64,000 bases of DNA from an uncultured Eggerthellaceae bacterium (lineage in GTDB: Bacteria > Actinomycetota > Coriobacteriia > Coriobacteriales > Eggerthellaceae): positions 25,461-89,460 of the forward strand of contig CAJURZ010000007.1 in the NCBI GenBank assembly GCA_910588905.1, in the 5' to 3' direction. This document shows, piece by piece, positions 43,403-51,112 of this stretch. A program made the position numbers and the translations under genes. Under the pieces are notes generated by a model. The model was not told the DNA's origin. It saw only the letters and a program-made list of their open reading frames with translations, and did no database searches. Each line of letters starts with the position of its first letter. Positions within the stretch are counted from its first letter, which is position 1.

Positions 43403-43873
43403 CTACTCCGCTGCCTCCGTTGCCTGGGCCTCTTCGGCTTGGGCTTCCTCTACCTGGGCCTCAGCCTCGGTAGCCTCAGCTTCAACGGCGGCATCTGCTG
43501 CCTGAGCCTCTGCCTCAGCGGCCTTCTTGGCAGCCACCTCAGCGTACTTGGCTGCACGCTCTTCCTTTTCCTTGGCCTTGGCTTCGCGCTCAGCCTTCTT
43601 GGCTGCCTCGCGCTCGGCCACCTTGGCTGCACGCTCAGCCTTCTTGGCTGCCTCGCGCTGGGCCACAGCATCAGAAGCGGAACCGAACCTGTCGGCGAAG
43701 CGCTGGACGCGACCGCCCGTATCGATGAGCTTCTGGGTGCCCGTGTAGAACGGATGGCACACATTGCAGATGTCGATGCGCAGCTCAGGCTTGGTGGAAC
43801 GGGTCACGAATTCGTTGCCACAGCTGCAACGGACCGTGCAATCCATGTAATCCGGATGGATGTCCTTCTTCAT
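43403..43873 (-). CDS. rpmE: 50S ribosomal protein L31 with long charged C-terminal repeat tail
   Basis: The first 65-70 residues are a zinc-containing L31 (Cys16, Cys18, Cys36, Cys39; PFYTGTQKLIDTGGRVQRF). The family is normally 66-80 residues, but here the frame runs to 156. Residues 73-103 contain two near-identical 15-residue repeats (REAAKKAER core), followed by an acidic Ala/Glu stretch. The DNA is correspondingly repetitive (about 43560-43665). The tail should be helical and highly charged. A hairpin in the leader suggests autoregulation. Confidence 0.93.
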   Translation of the reverse strand: MKKDIHPDYMDCTVRCSCGNEFVTRSTKPELRIDICNVCHPFYTGTQKLIDTGGRVQRFADRFGSASDAVAQREAAKKAERAAKVAEREAAKKAEREAKAKEKEERAAKYAEVAAKKAAEAEAQAADAAVEAEATEAEAQVEEAQAEEAQATEAAE

Positions 43874-43894
43874 CGTTCAACTCCTTGAGGTCAT

Positions 43895-43915
43895 GCCTTG
43901 GTTTCCGACCAAGGC
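43895..43915 (-). ncRNA. Candidate L31 leader hairpin
   Basis: GCCTTGGT/ACCAAGGC forms a perfect 8-bp stem with a 5-base loop in the rpmE leader, about 20 bases before the ATG. A -10-like TATCAT lies just upstream. Ribosomal leader candidates for L31 are described in several phyla; whether this matches one of them needs a covariance search. Confidence 0.45.
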
Positions 43916-43931
43916 TCAAACAAGCCGAACG

Positions 43932-43937
43932 ATGATA
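43932..43937 (-). promoter_or_regulatory. Possible -10 element of rpmE
   Basis: TATCAT on the minus strand, 59 bases upstream of the rpmE ATG, in the short gap after the desulfoferrodoxin gene. No -35 consensus is visible. Confidence 0.35.
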
Positions 43938-43944
43938 CCATAAA

Positions 43945-44325
43945 TCACAGGTCTGTCTTCCAGAGTCCGTGAAGGTTGCAGAACTCGTAGACCTCGCGCG
44001 GAGCCTCTCCTTCGCCAAGATAGAAATCAGTGGAAGGTGCGTCGCCCGGCTTGAGCGGATGGATCTCATAGCCTGCATCCTTGACCAAGCAGATGAACTG
44101 GATGTAGTGCTCCGGCTCCATGGGATGGTCGATGCTGCCGATGTTCACATGCACGTGATCGCCCTCTACGGTGACGGCAGGCACATGCTTCTCCAGGGAA
44201 GCATCCACGGTGTCAGGGACGAGCTCTACCATGGGCTCCCCGCAGCAGACCAGCGGAACGCCGGAATCATAGGCCTTCACCGCTATGTTGCCACAGTGCT
44301 CGCACTTATAGAACTTAACTTGCAT
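43945..44325 (-). CDS. dfx: Desulfoferrodoxin (two-iron superoxide reductase)
   Basis: This 126-residue protein reduces superoxide to peroxide without making oxygen and is typical of anaerobes. The N-terminal desulforedoxin site has Cys8, Cys11, Cys27 and Cys28. The catalytic centre ligands His47, His67, His73, Cys116 and His119 are present (EKHVP, DHPMEPEHYI, FCNLHG), as are the Glu-Lys next to His47. GAAGGAAGGGG precedes the ATG. No rubredoxin or other electron donor gene lies beside it. Confidence 0.96.
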   Translation of the reverse strand: MQVKFYKCEHCGNIAVKAYDSGVPLVCCGEPMVELVPDTVDASLEKHVPAVTVEGDHVHVNIGSIDHPMEPEHYIQFICLVKDAGYEIHPLKPGDAPSTDFYLGEGEAPREVYEFCNLHGLWKTDL

Positions 44326-44438
44326 GGGATTCCCCTTCCTTCTTGGGACTATGGTTGGCTGCCATGCTAGGCTAAAACGATATCAGAGATAGGGAGAATG
44401 CCTCCCCTGTCATGCTTTCGTTGCGCGCAGACGGGAAT

Positions 44439-45260
44439 TCACCGAACGCTCACACCCTCCTCGGGCAGCTGACGGATATGCGCATAAGCCAGCAACACCG
44501 CCCCTACCAAGACCAGGGGTACAGAGAGCACCATGCCCATGGTGAGCCAGTCCCCGAAGAGGTATCCCAACTGAGCATCGGGCTGGCGCACGAACTCCAT
44601 GAGGATGCGGAAGAGCCCATAGAGAACGAGGAAGGCGCCTATGAACGTCCCTCGGGGCCGCGGTGGCACCTTACGCGCTAGGATGAGAAGGACGCAGAAG
44701 ATGATGACGCCCTCCAGGAGCGCTTCGTAGAGCTGGGAGGGATGGCGAGGGATATCCCCTGCCGCGCCACCGAAGACCACGCCCCAGGGAAGATCCGTAG
44801 GTGCCCCCCAGAGCTCTCCGTTCACGAAATTGGCCAGCCGACCGAAGAAGAGCCCCACTGGAGCGGCAATAGCGCCTAGGTCAGCCAAGGTGAGGTAGGG
44901 GATGTGCGTGAGCTTCGCTGCCGCTATGCCGGCGATGAGCGCACCCAGAAGCCCCCCATGAAAGCTCATCCCTCCTTCGTTGAAGGCGAATATCTTGAGA
45001 GGGTCCTCAAGGTAAGTACCCTGACCATAGAACAGGCAGTAGCCGAGACGCGCACCCAAGAGGATGCCCGCTATCACACAGACCATGATGGTCAGGAGGG
45101 AATCCAGATCAACGGTGAGCTTCCAGTGGCGCGCCACCCGATAGATGATGAAGGCCGCCAGGAGGAAGCCTGCCAGATAGGCGATGCCATACCAGCGGAT
45201 CACCAGAGGACCCAGACTGAGCGCTACCGGATCCAACGCCTGATAGAGGTCATTCAACAT
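44439..45260 (-). CDS. lgt: Prolipoprotein diacylglyceryl transferase
   Basis: This 273-residue membrane enzyme attaches diacylglycerol to the lipobox cysteine of prolipoproteins. Seven hydrophobic segments are visible, with GGMSFHGGLLG, the signature GRLANFVNGELWG and RHPSQLYEALLEG. I prefer the ATG at 45260 (AAGGG 10 bases upstream) over a TTG at 45269. It follows the zinc-ribbon gene closely, so the two are probably cotranscribed. Confidence 0.95.
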   Translation of the reverse strand: MLNDLYQALDPVALSLGPLVIRWYGIAYLAGFLLAAFIIYRVARHWKLTVDLDSLLTIMVCVIAGILLGARLGYCLFYGQGTYLEDPLKIFAFNEGGMSFHGGLLGALIAGIAAAKLTHIPYLTLADLGAIAAPVGLFFGRLANFVNGELWGAPTDLPWGVVFGGAAGDIPRHPSQLYEALLEGVIIFCVLLILARKVPPRPRGTFIGAFLVLYGLFRILMEFVRQPDAQLGYLFGDWLTMGMVLSVPLVLVGAVLLAYAHIRQLPEEGVSVR

Positions 45261-45273
45261 GACGCTCAAGCCC

Positions 45274-45510
45274 TTACCGGAACAGGTCGTGCCCCATTCC
45301 CGCGCCCAGCGCTTCGGCCGCCTGAACGATAGAGGGCTCCAATTCCAAAGGGATGGGCTGAATGGAGGTCACCTTCGCCTGACAGCTGGGACAGACGATG
45401 GTGAACAGCCCCATCTGAGGCTTCAACACCATGAGAGAGGTGTATTCCATAAGATTCAGATCCCGCGCACCGCAGGATGGGCAGATCATGATGTGATCGT
45501 AATTCGCCAT
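45274..45510 (-). CDS. Small zinc-ribbon protein of unknown function
   Basis: This 78-residue protein has two CPSC knuckles (residues 10-13 and 40-43), spaced like a rubredoxin-type zinc ribbon, and no membrane segment. I do not recognise a family function. AAAGGAGGGG just before the ATG and its tight spacing to lgt (13 bases) support it as a real gene. A TAGAAT box lies 33 bases upstream. Confidence 0.75.
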   Translation of the reverse strand: MANYDHIMICPSCGARDLNLMEYTSLMVLKPQMGLFTIVCPSCQAKVTSIQPIPLELEPSIVQAAEALGAGMGHDLFR

Positions 45511-45543
45511 GATCCCCTCCTTTGCGGCAGCTCGTCTTCGATG

Positions 45544-45549
45544 ATTCTA
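45544..45549 (-). promoter_or_regulatory. Possible -10 element for the zinc-ribbon-lgt pair
   Basis: TAGAAT on the minus strand, 33 bases upstream of the ATG, in the 90-base gap after the Cys-rich gene. No -35 consensus. Confidence 0.4.
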
Positions 45550-45600
45550 CCCGAGGAGTGAAAGCGCTCAGGTACCCCATTGGCTCATGTTCCCCTTCTG

Positions 45601-45891
45601 TCAAAGAAGGAACCGGTTGGGGTTGCCCTGGCGCCTGAACCCCTCGGGGCGGTCTTTGATATGAGGGCCGTTGACCAAGAAGAATTCGCAGAACCGGCAT
45701 ATCTCCTTGACAGCCATGTCGTAGTCCCGCTCAGGATTCAAGAGCACCCCCAGATCCTCGCAGACCACATGGGTCTCACGCAGGCAAGCAGCGAAACGGC
45801 AATCGGCCGGGCAGGGCTCACCGGGGATATTATGGGGACAGCGGCCAGCCATCTCCTCATCGCAGCCGCGCATCTCCCAACATGCTGTCAT
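45601..45891 (-). CDS. Small cysteine-rich protein with CWE motif
   Basis: This 96-residue soluble protein has nine cysteines, most in the first half. It begins with CWEMRGC, followed by CPHNIPGEPCPADCRFAAC, and has a later CRFC. The CWE-x-GC-x-CP pattern resembles the two-CW type of cysteine motif found in anaerobes, thought to bind metal or iron-sulfur. Function is unknown. It lies downstream of the NifU-like gene across a hairpin terminator, in a run of small metal-binding proteins. Confidence 0.7.
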   Translation of the reverse strand: MTACWEMRGCDEEMAGRCPHNIPGEPCPADCRFAACLRETHVVCEDLGVLLNPERDYDMAVKEICRFCEFFLVNGPHIKDRPEGFRRQGNPNRFLL

Positions 45892-45920
45892 CCAGATACC
45901 TCCTTGGCCGCTCCATAGAG

Positions 45921-45948
45921 AAGACGCCTGCGGTGAAGCAGGCGTCTT
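45921..45948. terminator. Hairpin terminator after the NifU-like gene
   Basis: AAGACGCCTGC/GCAGGCGTCTT gives an 11-bp stem with a 6-base loop; TTCTCT follows on the minus strand. It lies 26 bases after the NifU-like stop. Confidence 0.75.
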
Positions 45949-45974
45949 TCAAAAGAGCACGTGGCGAGCCTGTC

Positions 45975-46223
45975 TTAGAGGTCAGCCATCGGGTCGTCGG
46001 CCGGACGAACGGCCACCACGCCTTCGACGCGCTCCTTCAGGATGCGCTCGATGCCATTGGCCAGGGTCATCTGGGACATGGGGCAACCCTTGCAGGCACC
46101 CTGGAGCTCCACGTAGACCACGCCGTCATCCGTCACATCCACCAGGGCCACGTCTCCGCCATCAGCCTGAAGGGAGGGGCGGACCGCATCGAGCACCTCT
46201 TTGACCTGTTCCTTATCTACCAT
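45975..46223 (-). CDS. NifU C-terminal domain-like iron-sulfur scaffold protein
   Basis: This 82-residue protein is a stand-alone Nfu-type domain: LDAVRPSLQADGGDVALVDV and the ACKGCPMSQMTLANGIE block, whose CxxC binds a 4Fe-4S cluster between two subunits. It probably transfers clusters to apo-proteins. I chose the ATG at 46223, with GGAGG 4 bases upstream; in-frame sequence before it is not conserved. An extended -10 (TGCTATCAT) lies 37 bases upstream. Confidence 0.92.
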   Translation of the reverse strand: MVDKEQVKEVLDAVRPSLQADGGDVALVDVTDDGVVYVELQGACKGCPMSQMTLANGIERILKERVEGVVAVRPADDPMADL

Positions 46224-46259
46224 GATGCCTCCTCGATGATCAGCTTTGTATTTGCGAAG

Positions 46260-46268
46260 ATGATAGCA
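46260..46268 (-). promoter_or_regulatory. Extended -10 promoter of the NifU-like gene
   Basis: TGC-TATCAT on the minus strand, an extended -10 form. A weak CTTCAA lies 16 bases further upstream. The rest of the 123-base gap after the LCP gene shows nothing else clear. Confidence 0.45.
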
Positions 46269-46346
46269 CAGGCCCTCCGGGTTGAAGCGACCGGGAGCAT
46301 CTTCGCGAAACCCCCATGGCAACCTTGCACGGCAGCCTGAGGAGGA

Positions 46347-47774
46347 TCAATCCACTGGCATCCAATCAAGGCCGATGATGGCTATCACATGGGCGTCGGA
46401 GGAGTAGAAGTCTCCCCCATTCACAAGACGGCCGCTGCCCATATCATCCAAGACTGCCTTCGCCTCTCCCTCGTATTCGCTCTTCGTGTAGATGACGAGC
46501 GTCTCCGGGTAGATGGTGTTGTCATCGGTGTTGCCCACGCCGATGACCTCATAGCCATCTTGCGTGAGCATCTCTCCCAGCTTCGCCGCCGCCCCAGCGG
46601 TATTCGTGCCATTGCGTACCTCTACGGTGACGCCGTTCGCCTCCACGCTCGCTGACTCCGTCTCGATGTCATTGGGGTCTTGACCGGCCTTGATGCGTGC
46701 GAGCATCTGATCCCAGCTTTGGGATCGGCGCTCGTAGAGGGTATTCCCCACCCCCGCGGCATTCGATGACACGTAGGGGAGGATGCAGGTGTAGATGGTC
46801 AACCCGTCGAACGGAGAGAGAGCGCTGCCCAGCGCTAGAAGATCGCTGGCGGTCCAGTCCGTATAGATGAAGCGGCTCGCCTCGCCCACCGCATTGGCGA
46901 AGGAGAGGCCTTGGGAGCTAGCTGCCTCTTTAGCCAGGTTCAAGGTGTAGGTCATGCGATCCTGGAACATGCCGTCAACGCCTCCGGCCACATTCGATGC
47001 CCGTAAGAAGGCCAGGGACTGAGAGCCGCTCAAGCGGCTGGCTCCAGCATCCACCACCTCATAGCCCGTCGTGGGGTCATCTATCTGGGAGACGAGCTCC
47101 ACAGGGACGCCTCCCAACGCATCTGCCATGCCGCTGATCCCTGCGCTATCGGTGGTGACGAAATGGGCTATGCCCTCACCGATGAGCTCTGAGACCACCC
47201 GAACGAGCTCTGCATCGCCCCCTACCGCCTTCGCCTCGTCCAAAGGCCGCGTCTCACCATCAGAGGTGCGCACATTGAGCTTTGAGGGGATGGTGATCAG
47301 GGTCACCGTGCGAGCGCCCTCATCGATGCGCACCAGCTGATACCCCTGGGCGTTGGGCTGCTGCTTCGCGTAACCCGGAAGCGAGAGGTCGGCAGTCATC
47401 AGCACGAAATAAGGCTCATCGGCCTTCTGAGCCACCAAGGCTTCTTGGGCATTGGAGGGATCGAGGGCCAGATTGGAATCTGTGGAACGGAAGAAGGTGA
47501 AGGCGGAGACGCCAGCGGCTGCCAGCCCCACGAGGACGGTCAGGATGAGGGCGATGAGCACTACTTTCCGTCGGGAGCGCTTGCGCTTGGCATCCACCAG
47601 GGCTGAATGGGCACCGGCTCCGCGCCTTGGAAGCGATCTGCCGGAGGCCGGACGCTCCACATTGGAGATGACCCGTTCGGGCTTGCGCGTGCGCTGACGG
47701 GGGCTGTAGGTCAGAGGCCGGGCAACAGGAGGCCCAGAGGATCCATGACGCGGTCTGGTCCGACGGGTAGGCAC
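46347..47774 (-). CDS. LytR-CpsA-Psr family protein with LytR_C domain (divergent)
   Basis: The 475-residue protein has a basic cytoplasmic N-terminus (about 1-70), one membrane segment (about 71-93), an extracellular LCP domain (MADALGGVPVEL is typical) and a LytR_C domain near the end (VEVRNGTNTAGAA). LCP enzymes attach glycopolymers to peptidoglycan. Here the SIPRD motif is TIPSK and the RSR...GR..RQ block is RAS...GMFQDRM, so most of the conserved Arg residues are lost. It may be a non-catalytic relative. It starts on GTG, 10 bases from the murA gene end in the opposite reading sense of coordinates, so they share a transcript. Confidence 0.82.
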   Translation of the reverse strand: MPTRRTRPRHGSSGPPVARPLTYSPRQRTRKPERVISNVERPASGRSLPRRGAGAHSALVDAKRKRSRRKVVLIALILTVLVGLAAAGVSAFTFFRSTDSNLALDPSNAQEALVAQKADEPYFVLMTADLSLPGYAKQQPNAQGYQLVRIDEGARTVTLITIPSKLNVRTSDGETRPLDEAKAVGGDAELVRVVSELIGEGIAHFVTTDSAGISGMADALGGVPVELVSQIDDPTTGYEVVDAGASRLSGSQSLAFLRASNVAGGVDGMFQDRMTYTLNLAKEAASSQGLSFANAVGEASRFIYTDWTASDLLALGSALSPFDGLTIYTCILPYVSSNAAGVGNTLYERRSQSWDQMLARIKAGQDPNDIETESASVEANGVTVEVRNGTNTAGAAAKLGEMLTQDGYEVIGVGNTDDNTIYPETLVIYTKSEYEGEAKAVLDDMGSGRLVNGGDFYSSDAHVIAIIGLDWMPVD

Positions 47775-47783
47775 GAAGCTGAC

Positions 47784-49058
47784 CTAGCCTTGTTCTTCGG
47801 TGCGCACGACATCTGCGCCCAGGGACTTCAGCTTGCCCACATAATCCTCATAGCCTCGGTCTATATGCTCTATCTCATAGACCGTCGTGTATCCCTCGGC
47901 CACGATCCCTGCCAACACCAGAGCCGCTCCGGCACGCAGGTCGGTGGAGGAAACGGGGGCCCCTTGGAGGTGCTTCACCCCATGGATGATGGCATGATGG
48001 TCTTCCTGGATGATGTCAGCCCCCATGCGCATGAGCTCGGAGGCGAACATGAAGCGGTTCTCGAAGACGTTCTCGGTGATGACCGACGTGCCCTCTGCCA
48101 GAGCATCCAAGAGCATGAACTGCGCCTGAAGGTCTGTGGGGAACCCCGGATGGGGCAAGGTCTGGATATCCGTAGCCTCTATGGGGTCATCGCGCTTGAC
48201 GGTGATGTAATCCTCGCCGCAGCTGATATCACAACCCATGGCCTTGAGCTTCAGTATGGCCATGCGCAGGTATTCCGGGTCTATCCCCTGAACGGTGACA
48301 GGACCGCCTGTGAGCGCTCCTCCCGCCAAGAAGGTACCGGCTTCGATGCGGTCCCCGATGGTGGCATGAACGCAAGGGTGGAAGGAATCCAAGGGAACGC
48401 CCTCCACTTCGATGATCATGGACCCACCGCCGCTGATGCGGGCACCCATCTCGTTGAGCATGGTGCAGAGGTCCACGATCTCAGGTTCGCGGGCAGCGTT
48501 CTCTATGACCGTGGTCCCTTCGGCCACCACTGCCGCCATGAGCATGTTCTCCGTGGCGCCCACGCTCGGGAACTCCAGCATGACTTGGGCCCCGTGGAGC
48601 CCATCAGGGGTAGCAGCGATGAGCGTACCGTGATCCACGCTGAATTCCACTCCGAGGGACTCAAGGCCCACGAGGTGCATGTCTATCTTGCGCGCTCCTA
48701 TCTGACAGCCGCCGGGCATGGCCACGCGAGCCTTGCCGAATCGGCCGATCAAAGGCCCCAGCACAGAGATGCTCGCCCGCATCTTGGAGACCAGCTCATA
48801 GGGGGTGCTGAAGGAATCTACCGGGGCCGTATCGATGCGCAGGCTATGGTCTTCGCGGCAGACCTGCGCCCCTAGCCGTCGCAGGACCTCTGACATGATG
48901 GCGATATCTGAGATATCCGGCACATTGTTGATGATGGTCTCGCCTTGACCGAGGATAGCAGCAGCCATGAGCTTCAGTGCTGAGTTCTTGGCTCCTGAGA
49001 TCTTGACCTCACCCGAGAGCGTTCCATTGCCTCTGACGATGATCGACTCTTTGCCCAT
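47784..49058 (-). CDS. murA: UDP-N-acetylglucosamine 1-carboxyvinyltransferase
   Basis: This 424-residue enzyme performs the first committed step of peptidoglycan synthesis. ISGAKNSALKLMAAA at the start and AMPGGCQIGARKID with the fosfomycin-target Cys118 are canonical, as are the later FPTDLQAQF and DRGYED. The presence of Cys rather than Asp predicts fosfomycin sensitivity of the enzyme. AAGGA precedes the ATG. The LCP gene follows by 10 bases. Confidence 0.96.
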   Translation of the reverse strand: MGKESIIVRGNGTLSGEVKISGAKNSALKLMAAAILGQGETIINNVPDISDIAIMSEVLRRLGAQVCREDHSLRIDTAPVDSFSTPYELVSKMRASISVLGPLIGRFGKARVAMPGGCQIGARKIDMHLVGLESLGVEFSVDHGTLIAATPDGLHGAQVMLEFPSVGATENMLMAAVVAEGTTVIENAAREPEIVDLCTMLNEMGARISGGGSMIIEVEGVPLDSFHPCVHATIGDRIEAGTFLAGGALTGGPVTVQGIDPEYLRMAILKLKAMGCDISCGEDYITVKRDDPIEATDIQTLPHPGFPTDLQAQFMLLDALAEGTSVITENVFENRFMFASELMRMGADIIQEDHHAIIHGVKHLQGAPVSSTDLRAGAALVLAGIVAEGYTTVYEIEHIDRGYEDYVGKLKSLGADVVRTEEQG

Positions 49059-49101
49059 AGGAAGTCCTTACGATGGTCCCTTCACGGCCTCAAGGAAAGC
49101 G

Positions 49102-49135
49102 AACGAGGCCACGCTGCTTCGAGCATGGCCTCGTT
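49102..49135 (-). terminator. Hairpin terminator after tsf
   Basis: AACGAGGCCA/TGGCCTCGTT is a perfect 10-bp stem with a 14-base loop, 23 bases after the tsf stop, followed by CGCTTTCC on the minus strand. Confidence 0.65.
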
Positions 49136-49157
49136 GCCCTCATGGTTATGGAAGTGG

Positions 49158-50018
49158 CTACTCGCCCAGAGCGAAGCGGAGGAATCCGCTGATCTGGATG
49201 GTGCCGCCCATCTCCTTGGCGCAAGCATCCACGTACTGACGCACGGTGACGTCCGGGTCCTTCACGAAGTCCTGCTCAGTCAGGCAGTTCTCCTTGTAGA
49301 ACTTCTCCATGCGGCCCTCAGCGATCTTCTCCTGGATGTTCTCCGGCTTGCCGGATTCAGCAGCCTGGGCCTTGTAGATCTCAAGCTCATGGGCTGCCAC
49401 ATCAGCGGGCACGGACTCCCGGTTAGCGGAGACGGGGTTCACTGCCGCCACCTGCATGGCAACGTCGCGAGCGCATTTCTGGAAAGCCTCAGAGGACGGG
49501 TCGATGCCCTGGGCGTCGAAGCTCACCAACACGCCGATCTTGCCGCCACCATGGATGTAGCTAGCCACTGCCGGAGCCTCCATCTCAGCCACGCGAGAGA
49601 GCTGACAGTTCTCGCCCATCACATGGATGCAGTCCGTCAGGATCTCTTCCACGGTCTCGCCATCGATGGTGCAACTCTTGAGACCCTCGGCATCCACCGG
49701 AGCGTTGTCCATGGCCGCCGTGGCGATGCGCGTGGCATAGGCCTTGAACTTCTCGTTCATGCCCACGAAGTCAGTCTCGCAGTTGAGCTCTATCACAGCG
49801 CCCTTGGTGCAGGCATCGTTGACGAGGGCCATGACGGTTCCCTCATTGGTGGCACGCCCTGCCTTCTTCGCCACTGCCGCCAAACCGCGGGTGCGCAGCA
49901 CGTCCACGGCTGCTTCCATGTCCCCAGCAGCCTCCGCCAGGGCCTTCTTGCACTCCATCATGCCTGCGCCAGTCATCTCGCGCAGTTCTTTCACCATAGA
50001 AGCGGTGATCTCTGCCAT
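49158..50018 (-). CDS. tsf: Elongation factor Ts
   Basis: This 286-residue nucleotide exchange factor for EF-Tu has the N-terminal MVKELREMTGAGMMECKKAL block and ELNCETDFV, both diagnostic. The length is normal for the family. It follows rpsB by 78 bases, the universal rpsB-tsf pair. Confidence 0.97.
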   Translation of the reverse strand: MAEITASMVKELREMTGAGMMECKKALAEAAGDMEAAVDVLRTRGLAAVAKKAGRATNEGTVMALVNDACTKGAVIELNCETDFVGMNEKFKAYATRIATAAMDNAPVDAEGLKSCTIDGETVEEILTDCIHVMGENCQLSRVAEMEAPAVASYIHGGGKIGVLVSFDAQGIDPSSEAFQKCARDVAMQVAAVNPVSANRESVPADVAAHELEIYKAQAAESGKPENIQEKIAEGRMEKFYKENCLTEQDFVKDPDVTVRQYVDACAKEMGGTIQISGFLRFALGE

Positions 50019-50096
50019 AGCTCATCCCTCCTCAAGGGGTAGAAAGGTCATCATTCGAAAGGGACGGACGAACATCCGCCCCCAGATCGAAGCAGC

Positions 50097-50942
50097 CTAT
50101 TCGGCAGCCTCGACAGCCTCGGCGATCTCAGCCTGAACGGTTGCGTCCGTTGCCTGGACCTCAGCAGCCGTCTCAACGTCAGACACCGCAACCTCAGCCT
50201 CAGGAGCAGCTTCAGCAGGAGCGCTCTGGGCCATCTCGGTCTCGGTCACCTCAGCGCCCGTGCCCGCGATCACCGCATCAGCGATGAAGTCGCAGAGCAG
50301 GGAGACGCTGCGGATGGCATCGTCATTGGCCGGGATGCCGTAATCCACGTCATCAGGATCGCAGTTGGTATCAAGGGTGCCGACGATGGGCACGTTCAGC
50401 CTGCGCGCCTCATGGACGGCGATCTCCTCCCGGCAGGTGTCGATGATGAACACAGCATCGGGCACACGGGTCATGTTGCGGATGCCGTTCAGGTTGGCCT
50501 GGAGCTTCGCCAGCTCCTTGCGCTTCAGGATCTGCTCCTTCTTCGGCAGGAGAGCCATGCGGCCATCCGCCTCTTGAGCCTCCAGATCCTCCATGTAGAT
50601 GACGCGCTGGCGGATGGTGACGAAGTTGGTGAGCATGCCGCCCAGCCAACGATTGTTCACATAGGGCATGCCGCAGCGGTTCGCTGCATCTGCCACGGCC
50701 TCTTGGGCCTGCTTCTTGGTGCCCACGAACAAGACGGTGCCACCCTTGGCGGCGAGGTTGGACACGAAGCTGTAGGCCTTGTCCATATCCACGAGCGTCT
50801 GCTTCAGATCCAGGATGTAGATATCCCCGCGGCTGCCGAAGATATAGGGCTTCATCTTCGGGTTCCAACGACGCGTCTGATGCCCGAAGTGGGCCCCCGC
50901 TTCCAGAAGCGAGCTGATGCTTACCTTTACCGGTGCTGCCAT
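50097..50942 (-). CDS. rpsB: 30S ribosomal protein S2 with acidic Ala/Glu-rich tail
   Basis: The first 230 residues are standard S2 (ISSLLEAGAHFGHQTRRWNPKM, NNRWLGGMLTN, NCDPDDVDYGIPANDDAIRS). Residues from about 232 to 281 are an acidic Ala/Glu/Val-rich tail not found in typical S2. I chose the ATG at 50942 (GGAG 9-10 bases upstream); an in-frame ATG at 50957, also with a purine-rich site, would add five residues. A promoter and a folded leader precede it. Confidence 0.95.
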   Translation of the reverse strand: MAAPVKVSISSLLEAGAHFGHQTRRWNPKMKPYIFGSRGDIYILDLKQTLVDMDKAYSFVSNLAAKGGTVLFVGTKKQAQEAVADAANRCGMPYVNNRWLGGMLTNFVTIRQRVIYMEDLEAQEADGRMALLPKKEQILKRKELAKLQANLNGIRNMTRVPDAVFIIDTCREEIAVHEARRLNVPIVGTLDTNCDPDDVDYGIPANDDAIRSVSLLCDFIADAVIAGTGAEVTETEMAQSAPAEAAPEAEVAVSDVETAAEVQATDATVQAEIAEAVEAAE

Positions 50943-50994
50943 GTTGCTACTCTCCATTCGTTGGTCCTCTGCCCAAGGTCATCCCCTACCCCCG

Positions 50995-51035
50995 CAACCG
51001 CACCTCATCGTGAGGCGAGGCCACTCGCGCGGTCA
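50995..51035 (-). ncRNA. Candidate structured leader of rpsB (three-way junction)
   Basis: On the minus strand ACCGC pairs with GCGGT and encloses two hairpins, GCGAG-TGGC-CTCGC and CTCA-CGA-TGAG, giving a compact three-way junction in the 5' untranslated region, about 55 bases before the ATG. S2 leaders that mediate autoregulation are known in other bacteria; this one is inferred from pairing alone. Confidence 0.45.
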
Positions 51036-51071
51036 GGTCGCTTGAGCATGCGTATTGAAAGAAACCGCAAG

Positions 51072-51100
51072 AGGATACCACGAGGTCATCCCCCTTGCAA
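51072..51100 (-). promoter_or_regulatory. rpsB-tsf promoter
   Basis: TTGCAA, a 17-base spacer and TATCCT on the minus strand, about 130 bases upstream of the rpsB ATG and just after the metG-like stop. Confidence 0.6.
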
Positions 51101-51112
51101 CAACCATGATGC

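Noticed and set aside
43560..43665. Repeats that could suggest a CRISPR or mobile repeat
   Set aside because: They are in-frame codons for the REAAKKAER repeats of the L31 tail, with no spacers and no cas genes.
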